Source: an uncultured Bacilli bacterium (GTDB taxonomy: Bacteria > Bacillota_I > Bacilli_A > RF39 > UBA660). From it: DNA of 12,143 nt. Position 1 is the stretch's first letter, and every line of letters begins with the position of its first letter. Below the pieces are notes generated by a model that saw only the letters and a list, made by a program, of their open reading frames with translations, had not been told where the DNA came from and did not search any database. Position numbers and translations under genes: made by a program. Where the stretch lies: positions 1-12,143 of the forward strand of contig CANRHO010000016.1 in assembly GCA_947630435.1 (NCBI GenBank), in the 5' to 3' direction. This document shows positions 12,111 through 12,143 of the stretch, one piece after another.

Positions 12111-12143
12111 AAACAAGGGAATAATGATAAAAAGTAAGGTGCT

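Noticed and set aside
12124..12143. ATG at 12124 beginning an open frame to the window end
   Set aside because: It is only about 7 nt from the predicted transcript start and its SD-like AAGGGA would be mostly upstream of that start. AAGGTG at 12136-12141 may be the true SD of a gene beginning outside the window. There is too little sequence to call.
1..12143. tRNA or rRNA genes, CRISPR arrays, insertion sequences, phage genes
   Set aside because: None was recognised on either strand. The only repeats are the paired TasA-like genes.

Overview
The window is a strongly AT-rich stretch of bacterial chromosome packed with core housekeeping genes. It suggests a low-GC Firmicute of the Bacilli type, possibly one of the uncultured, streamlined gut lineages near the Mollicutes (this placement is inference). 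Evidence is the Bacillus-like gene order rlmN-prpC-prkC-rsgA-rpe, Gram-positive Shine-Dalgarno (SD) sequences, an infC-rpmI-rplT operon behind an L20-type leader, and a PASTA-domain kinase, which implies a peptidoglycan wall and argues against a true Mycoplasma. Trp is written TGG and no gene contains an in-frame TGA, so the standard bacterial code works. All 16 visible stop codons are TAA (10) or TAG (6), never TGA.

Layout. 1-501: end of rpsP, then khpA and a terminator. 568-2463: promoter, cdsA, rseP and terminator (lipid precursor synthesis and intramembrane proteolysis; the dxr gene often found between them is absent). 2484-3526: fmt with its own promoter and terminator. 3546-5096: a two-gene unit encoding nearly duplicate secreted TasA/camelysin-like proteins, ending at a bidirectional terminator shared with a convergent Cys-rich DUF1540 gene (minus strand). 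5285-10418: divergent promoters, then the tight rlmN-prpC-prkC-rsgA-rpe operon, which joins rRNA/tRNA methylation, the PASTA Ser/Thr kinase with its PP2C phosphatase, a ribosome-assembly GTPase and a pentose-phosphate enzyme. rsmB (usually between fmt and rlmN) and thiN (after rpe in Bacillus) are missing. 10443-11970: promoter, an L20-type attenuator leader, infC starting at AUA, rpmI, and an rplT with a C-terminal Rho_N/SAP-like extension, closed by a terminator. 11971-12143: a regulatory region with an inverted repeat and a promoter whose 17-bp spacer contains a run of ten G; the gene it drives starts beyond the window.

The most interesting points are (1) the G10 tract between the -35 and -10 boxes at 12082-12110, which looks like a phase-variable promoter switch; (2) the mosaic tandem pair of secreted proteins carrying a dockerin/EF-hand-like loop next to a conserved Cys pair; (3) the Rho_N/SAP-like tail on ribosomal protein L20; and (4) two probable non-AUG starts (AUA for infC, perhaps CUG for the DUF1540 gene). 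No tRNA, rRNA, CRISPR array or insertion sequence was seen. There is no stretch longer than about 300 bases without a gene.
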